The notes below the pieces were generated by a model. The model was not told where the DNA came from. It ran no database searches and saw nothing but the letters and a program-made list of their open reading frames with translations. Of a stretch of 64,000 nucleotides of DNA, positions 57,781 through 64,000 are shown in pieces. The first letter of the stretch is position 1, and every line of letters starts with the position of its first letter. A program made the position numbers and the translations under genes. Source of the DNA: Lumnitzera littorea. Lineage: Eukaryota > Streptophyta > Magnoliopsida > Myrtales > Combretaceae. The stretch lies in NCBI GenBank assembly GCA_024138015.1, contig JAMXBB010000003.1, positions 15,916,197 to 15,980,196 on the forward strand, given 5' to 3'.

Positions 57781-60700
57781 ATAAACAACGTCAGTATTCA
57801 TTCTTGATATCAAATAGTATGAAGGAACTGTTTATAATTATTTAGTTTTAGTGGAAAAATTCATCAAGACTTACGTTTTTCTTAATATTTTGTGTTAGGA
57901 TCTAGTGCTTTTGTTTATTTATTCATTTTTCTTCATTTTAGGGCATCTGGTTTTGTTTTTTTTTTTCTTTTTAACTTGATACCTAATATTTGATGACACC
58001 TGTAATGAAGAGGGAGAGATATCCTATTTTCACCTGACGTTGGAAACACGGGTTTTTTAAAATGAAAAATTTAAAAATATAGATAGTAAAGAAAAAGTAA
58101 AAGAAAAAGGAAAAGTTTACATATGTTCTTCCACTGCAATTCTTCCTTTTCCTAGGATATATGTCCCAGTCTATCTCTAAGTAAGATGAACCCCATGTAT
58201 ATTATTATTAGCATTGAGCATTTGCGTATGCGTATGCATCAGCATGACGATTTGGTGGTGTGAAGAAAACATAGAAATCTGTTAAAATCGAATTAAAAGC
58301 ACCCCCAACAACAATAAATATGAACATTAAACATGGCTAAGTGGAAATGTGGGTTCCCAGTCCCAATGCACCAAAAAAAGCCACTAACTTCGTACAAAAC
58401 ATCATCTTATGAGTGTGTCCTGATAAATAAGAAGGAACAGCTTCTCATCTTTTCAAAGTTTTTTACTGCTTTTGTTTTCATTTTAGGGTAATGCTTTTAT
58501 TCTTCCTCTGCATGCTAGGGAAACTCAATCATGGCAATCACGTTATCAATATCACTTCTAAAATTCTTTTTTTAGATTATATAGATGTCGTTTTTACTTT
58601 CCTCTGGGGTCATTGAAACACTAAAAGTTTATGTATTTCAAGAAATTCATCCTTATTGCTATTAAAATAAATAGACAGAGAAATTCGAAACTAATCCTTT
58701 AATTTTTTTTTTATCCTTTTTTTATATATGCAAGTCTTTTCACTTATAAATTAGTGTTTGAATTTTCCAATTTTTGTCAAGTGGTACGTCGATCAATTAA
58801 TTTTATTTATTTATTTTTCTTTTTAAAAGAAGTTCTTGACTACTTTATGCACATAGTATGCCACCACAGCAAAACTATCGTTGCAATTCTCCTTAATACG
58901 ATGAATCTAGGAAAACTTAGTAACAATGCAACATAGGGCTGGTGGCTTGACTTATTTTAAAGATTGAGAACTCGAATACTAATTTAAATAAAAAATGCAT
59001 AATGAGATTTCAAGGGAGGGCAGAAAAAAAAAGAAAAAAAAGAAAAAAGGAGTTTCTCTTATATTATAGAATAATAGAAAAAGGGTAGAGAAGGAAATGT
59101 TGCGCTTATTCATTGGAGATCCCCTGTCCATGGAAGGTTGCTGGATGGAAAATTTCACTTGGACTTTAATCAAAGTCAAAATCAATACAACATTATGAAA
59201 TGCCCAATATTACTATTATGCTGTAATTAAGGTGCATTAAGTTCTGGCTCTTATCGTAGGTGGTTATAAAAAAACTGGCAGAGTTTAAGGCTAAAGCTAA
59301 ACAACCTTATTTTTTATATTGTGGTTTATATTTTTCATGATTATTAATTGCTAAAATCCCCATTGCCATTGATTTGATTGCTACTCTCCTATTAGATGGA
59401 GAGCGATATTTTTCCATCAAATGTAATAATAGTCAACGTTGTATCCGCGTCACGGATGCTAAAAGAAATAATAGATTATCAAGTGAATAAATCACTTATG
59501 TGGATTGTCTGATTTAAAAATAAATAATGTAATTTTTCTTTACATGATAGTTATAATTTATTGGAAAAGAGTAAAACACTACAAAACCGCCTAAACAACA
59601 TCTCTCCCCAAATGATTTCTCTAGATCCTACTTCTTTAAATAATATCCTAGTTGTAACTTCCATAATTATTTTTTTCTATTTATTATAAAACATGTTTTA
59701 TTAGTAAAAGTAATGAATTTAACTCAAAAACTATCATAATGAACATGGTTTAAAAGTATTTTAAATATATGATAAGTACCATTTTTAAATTATATAAAGA
59801 ATATAATATATTAAAGTTTATATGATTGTGGTTATGTAATTTTTTTAATGAAATGATACGTTATTTAAAAAATTACAATCTTTAAAAATATATGAGTGGA
59901 ACAATGTGAATGCGAAAGGTTGTACTATTTTGCATTAAATTATATAAACATTGCAAGAATTCTAAAAAATTATATCACTTGCATTAAAATCCTTTGAACT
60001 TTCACTATTTTGAAAAATTATAATATTTTAAATATAGAAATCAAACATTATGAGTAAAAGTTGTATCGATTTGCAATAAATTAAAAAAAGGTCATGACTA
60101 TTTTTAAAATTTATATTGTTTGATGTCTCTCAAATAAAGGCTTTCAAAATTATATATAGAAAAGTTTGTTGTAATATTTTAAGATAGATAAAACACCAAA
60201 ACCACTCTATTTTTTTTTTTTAATGTAATCGATATATATATATACATATGTACATGTATATAAATATATATTATATAATTGTTGAAAAAAGAAAAAGAAA
60301 AGAGAGAGATGACCACGGGCTGAAACATCAACTCCCCTCTGTAACCTACTGTAGAAGCCATTTTTCTTTTTTTTTCTTCTCCCCCGATAATGTAGCAGCC
60401 ATTGGTAAACAACGGTCTTCTGAAAATTCTATAATAATTATTTTTTATGAACTATGGATTACGCTATAAAAGAAAAACAACGGCCTTCTGAAAATTCTAT
60501 AATAATTATTTTTTTATGAACTATGGATTACGCTATAAAAGAAAATCATAGGAAAACATGCGAAGATGGGGCCCACTGGCGAGCACTGAAAGCTAATTGA
60601 TAATTCTCATGAATATTCATGTCTAGGATAAGTACTAACCGGCAATCATGGCACACCAACATTGACTTACAGAAATCATACCAACGTCAACATTATAGAA

Positions 60701-61595
60701 GTGATGGTAGGGTTCCTCGAAGCATGATAGGAAATATTTTATTTACAACCGTTTCAAAAATAAATTGTATAAGAATTGGAAAATCCTTTTCACTTCCTGA
60801 ACTTCTCTTTTAACTACTTATTTTGTCTCTTCATATATGACAAAGACAAGAGGGAACTATAGTTATAATTGATTATTTACGAAATAGGATAAAATACAAA
60901 TAGAATTATGATTAGTAAAAAATATAATAGCGAAAATACAATATTTCAAGACAAAAGTAATGAATAATCAAGTCAACAAACACTGATAGGCTAATTTTAA
61001 TTGCTTAACTCAAAAGTTTCAAATTTATATTGATATGATATTCACAACCATAATTTTATAAACTAGTACTATAAACTTCTACCATCTACATAGAACACTT
61101 AACCATGAAATTTCATGATTTCTTCTTCTTAAATACGCGACATCCTTATCATAAGACATTACAATTAAGCAAGGATCTTAACCTTTTTTTTTTCCTATAT
61201 ATGATTTGAGGTACTCATTATTTATAAATCATCTTAAAAGCATGTGAGGAGCCACACCCCAGTGATACCCCCACCCCCCCTTCCTTTCCTCGAACCTTTT
61301 CTCTGAACTAAAACTAAACCCGAATTATCTACCTTCTAGTGGAGATCCACTCTTATACCACTTATAATATCCCAAGCCAAAAGTATTAAACAACCAGTCC
61401 AACAAATACTAATATACTCATTTTAATCACTTAGTCTAAAAGTTTTAAGATTATATTAACAAAGTATTCATAACCATAACCTTATAAATTAGTATTAAAA
61501 CATCCTATAATTTATATGGAATACTTAATTATGGGTCTCATAAATATATATACATACACACACATATAGCTATTATAACACTTAAAATAACATAG
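57781..61595. other. Intergenic region, no supported gene
   Basis: AT-rich with T and A homopolymers (57,953-57,965; 59,024-59,050) and a 68-bp tandem duplication listed separately. Two weakly similar blocks, 60,950-61,120 and 61,378-61,535, share AACAAAYACTRATA, TTTTAATYRCTTA and ATTCAYAACCATAA in order, a diverged direct repeat. ORFs here are short, crossing homopolymers, without domains. Confidence 0.45.
60407..60543. repeat. 68/69-bp tandem duplication
   Basis: Units 60,407-60,474 and 60,475-60,543, beginning AAACAACGG(T/C)CTTCTG, differ by one transition and one extra T in a T run. Recent duplication. Confidence 0.95.
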
Positions 61596-61604
61596 TAATA
61601 AACT

Positions 61605-61714
61605 AACTAATGGCCTTATAGCCTAGTTGTATGGACATTGATCTCCCAATAGATGAACCAAGTTTGAATCCTCTTTCTCTTGTTGTAATCACATTTAAAA
61701 AAAAAAAAACACAA
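61605..61714 (+). mobile_element. Short SINE with tRNA-like promoter
   Basis: About 110 bp. A-box-like TAGCCTAGTTG at 61,619-61,629 and B-box-like AGTTTGAATCC at 61,661-61,671 (cf. GGTTCGANTCC), a pyrimidine-rich stretch, and an A13 tail near 61,697-61,709. It is flanked by TAATAAACT at 61,596-61,604 and 61,715-61,723, a perfect 9-bp target-site duplication. These together fit a tRNA-derived SINE mobilised by LINE machinery. Family not identified. Confidence 0.75.
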
Positions 61715-62479
61715 TAATAAACTGAGAATCTATCTAAAATCACTGACATACCTTTACCATAATCAATGGCTTAATTGTTGCATTAAGGTCTTATAGGAAG
61801 ATACAAAAATATATGGAAAACGGAAAGGAGTAGCTATTCCTTTGGTTATATGAAATGATCGTAATTCCTCATTTCACAGTAATAACAATTAGGTAAAATA
61901 ATTATTTTACCAACTAAATGCAAAAATAAGCTTGTAGGGGAAAATTAGCTAATCCATTTTGTCTTTATAAAGTCATCAAACGTGCTATATGGAACTATGT
62001 TGAATCTAGAGTAAATTTAGAGAGTCTAAGGAAGAACTATCAATGATGACATAATTTTACTAAATTTGTGGTATTTCATTCGTAGTATGCTAAAATTACA
62101 TAACTATTTAGAGTGAACCAAAATGGGTACCTAATGCAAGTTTTTTGGTTGTTTATGAAATGCCTTACGAAAATCTTTCAACAAGTAAAGACAATTTAGT
62201 AATTTTCACCCCTTTTTTTCCTTTAGATAAATAACCTATTGATATGTATCACACTTCACCAAGTCTATTATTCCATGAAGAGTTTATGGACTTTTAACTT
62301 TGTTTATAGTTTGTTGAGTGATTATGAGTTTGATGTGTATAGTGAGCTTAGGGATCCTTTTGTAGTGTATGTTAGGAGTTTGAGCATATTAAGTTTAAAT
62401 GTTAATACCCCCTAAGATGGTTAAGGGACCAACCTTGTAGAGTTGTTGAAAATTGAAGAAATGCTACAGAAATAAGTCC

Positions 62480-62760
62480 CATTGTCCAAATGATAGCTAT
62501 CTTCCATCAAGATAGTAAGCCATTCTTGAACACAATTAAATGTTAAATAAGCCACCATTTGGATGGTAGCGAGCATGATAATATCTAAAATGTTGCCAAT
62601 GGCTGCTCTAATGTTAGCCTATGAAGCATCTGAATGGTAGCTAGCCCATCTGGCTGATTAGCTGAACTTTCATCTAAAAAGTAGTTGTTCACATAATGCC
62701 TCACCTTCCTATTCGAACAATAGCTCATGTCTCTCTCGAATAGTGACATTGAGTTCTGGA
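62480..62760. repeat. Degenerate repeat with GGATGGTAGC-type core
   Basis: CCAAATGATAGCTA, TTTGGATGGTAGCGAGC, CTGAATGGTAGCTAGCCC, TTCGAACAATAGCTCA and CTCGAATAGTGACA occur at irregular 25-90 bp spacing. Probably an eroded tandem array. Confidence 0.45.
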
Positions 62761-63418
62761 CTTTTTTATTTTTTTAGGCACTTGTTAGATTTACGATTTT
62801 TCCCTTAAATGCATTATATAATATAGAGACTAAGTTTATTCGAAGTAACCAGATATTATATCATATTAACCATAATTTTATGGACTTCTTCCTCAAAATT
62901 CTTACTCTTATCAATATATGAATTATGGTGAGCATAAAATCAATCCTATTGCATGCACTAACAATTAGATTGATTCCTATAGGCTAGTTCTCATCATAAT
63001 AAGTCATAGAATGACATTAGTCAAATCCATTGTTATTACTTATTGAAAAACCTAAAATGGTAATTCCTAAATATTTAGTGATTGCAAACAATTTGGCATT
63101 CTACGTAGTTATATTATGGTAGTTGATCAATTAGTTGTTCTGATATAAATTAATTTATCAGAAGAAAGTTATAACCAAGTTGTTCTGGTAGTACATCAAG
63201 ATGCCTTTACAAACAATTGTAATAGACCAATTGTACCGATGGTTATACCGATGATGATTCTAAGATAAGGCATCAAATTTGGTATTAATTATACTAAATG
63301 CCTATAACTTATGAGAACCTTACGAGTCTAACACAAAGTAGCTTCTTGATTGATTTAGCTTTACCGTAATTAAGAGTTACCAAACTATGGTTAAGTATGT
63401 ATGTATGGTACATGTGAA

Positions 63419-63472
63419 AGAGAGAGAGAGAGAGAGAGAGAGTGTGTGTATGTGTGCGCGCGCGTGTGTGTT
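63419..63472. repeat. Compound (AG)n-(GT)n-(GC)n microsatellite
   Basis: (AG)12, then GTGTGTGTATGTGTG, CGCGCGCG, TGTGTGTG. The second half is strictly alternating purine/pyrimidine for about 30 bp. Confidence 0.95.
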
Positions 63473-64000
63473 TACTAGAAATTTCCAACTATTCTAAGTT
63501 TTAGATTTTCAAGCTTATGATATTTGATATGCCTAAATGAGACAATAATTATTGCTTATTATAGTATTAGGTTAGGTATTTATGTAAATTGTTTGCATGA
63601 CTTGTGTATGTTGTTAATGGTGGCTACAAAACTAGGTTTTGTTAACCCTTTGTAGGACATCATTTTTCAAGTACAAGTACCATGGATGATCAAGACTTGT
63701 ATGATTACATAGTTAATGACTTTTGGCATGGGATTAAGAATGTTGCTGGAGCATTAAAAGGTCTAGCCTAGCTCAAAAATCGATGTACCTAATCTAAATT
63801 ATTAACAAAAGGAAACTGTTAGTTGATACTTCATAAAGTGCTTAACATATCATATCCATGGAAGTCTTCATTCTAAACACCACTAGACGAATCTAAGACA
63901 CCACCATAAACATCAAAAACCTAATTCTCCAAATTGAAATCCCAACTTTGATCTTTCTGCAAGGAACTTGAATTGGCACTACCAACAAAACCCCATTTCT

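Larger units (their letters stand above)
61715..64000. other. Intergenic region at the right edge
   Basis: No gene with recognisable homology. Holds a degenerate repeat at 62,480-62,760 and a microsatellite at 63,419-63,472. A 29-codon frame 63,682-63,771 (MDDQDLYDYIVNDFWHG start, good ACCATGG context) is worth noting but too short to call; it could be a first exon continuing past the window. Confidence 0.4.

Noticed and set aside
58928..58990. Possible second SINE or tRNA-like B box (GAACTCGAATAC)
   Set aside because: No A box at suitable spacing, no A tail and no target duplication.
63682..63771. 29-codon ORF with good start context
   Set aside because: Too short, and no homologue or splice structure visible. 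Could be a first exon, so it is mentioned only in the right-edge entry.
1..64000. CRISPR arrays, bacterial operons, riboswitches
   Set aside because: No regular short repeat-spacer array and no prokaryotic gene organisation. Composition and element content are those of a plant nuclear genome.

Overview
This window is AT-rich nuclear DNA from a plant, very probably a dicotyledon. It consists of nested transposable elements, simple repeats and an endogenous plant pararetrovirus. I found no intact host protein-coding gene and no convincing tRNA or rRNA gene. Almost every reading frame that shows homology belongs to a decayed Ty3/gypsy retrotransposon or to a member of the Caulimoviridae. The premature stops are mostly of the CAG/CAA-to-TAG/TAA or TGG-to-TAG/TGA kind, as expected for old, cytosine-methylated repeats.

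Layout. Positions 1-13,500 hold a gag relic cut by a MITE-like insertion, degenerate minisatellites, a pair of very old direct repeats, a relic of a gypsy integrase C-terminus with chromodomain tail (9.3-9.7 kb, minus), and a plus-strand coiled-coil pseudogene (11.8-12.9 kb). Positions 13,525-19,164 hold a minus-strand Ty3/gypsy element (gypsy 1) with gag, protease, reverse transcriptase (RT), RNase H and integrase relics between two direct repeats of about 0.8 kb. Positions 19,208-28,714 hold a second minus-strand gypsy relic (gypsy 2, Tat-like). A 3.05-kb LTR (LTR A, plus strand) and a smaller LTR-like block are inserted in it, and a four-copy 87-bp tandem array lies beyond its pol end.

Positions 32,905-52,546 are a three-layer nest. 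The outer layer is an old chromovirus-type LTR (LTR B, minus), attached through a polypurine tract to a pol relic at 52.55-54.2 kb. Inside it sits a sister LTR (LTR C) flanked by CCAAC/TCAAC. Inside LTR C, at a (TA)n run, sit two head-to-head pararetrovirus genomes. Copy 1 (36,874-41,604, minus) is truncated just before the protease. Copy 2 (41,608-50,096, plus) is one genome length of about 8.4 kb. It runs from a tRNA-Met primer-binding site (PBS) through movement protein, capsid with zinc knuckle, aspartic protease, RT and RNase H, a downstream ORF of unknown function, a TATA-box promoter, a poly(A) signal and a long leader. It ends at a second copy of the primer-binding site. Best fit: Florendovirus- or Petuvirus-like. 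A fourth LTR (D) lies at 54,219-57,780. The rest, to 64,000, is intergenic DNA with a short SINE bearing perfect target-site duplications, a 68-bp tandem duplication and a compound microsatellite.

The most interesting points are: the inverted arrangement of the viral copies, which would give a long foldback RNA if read through; the viral end falling exactly at the PBS next to a TA microsatellite; stop codons and a frame break shared by the two diverged viral copies at apparent MP/CP/Pol boundaries; an uncharacterised small ORF in the viral leader; and two perfect hairpins (25 and 29 bp) inside repeats.
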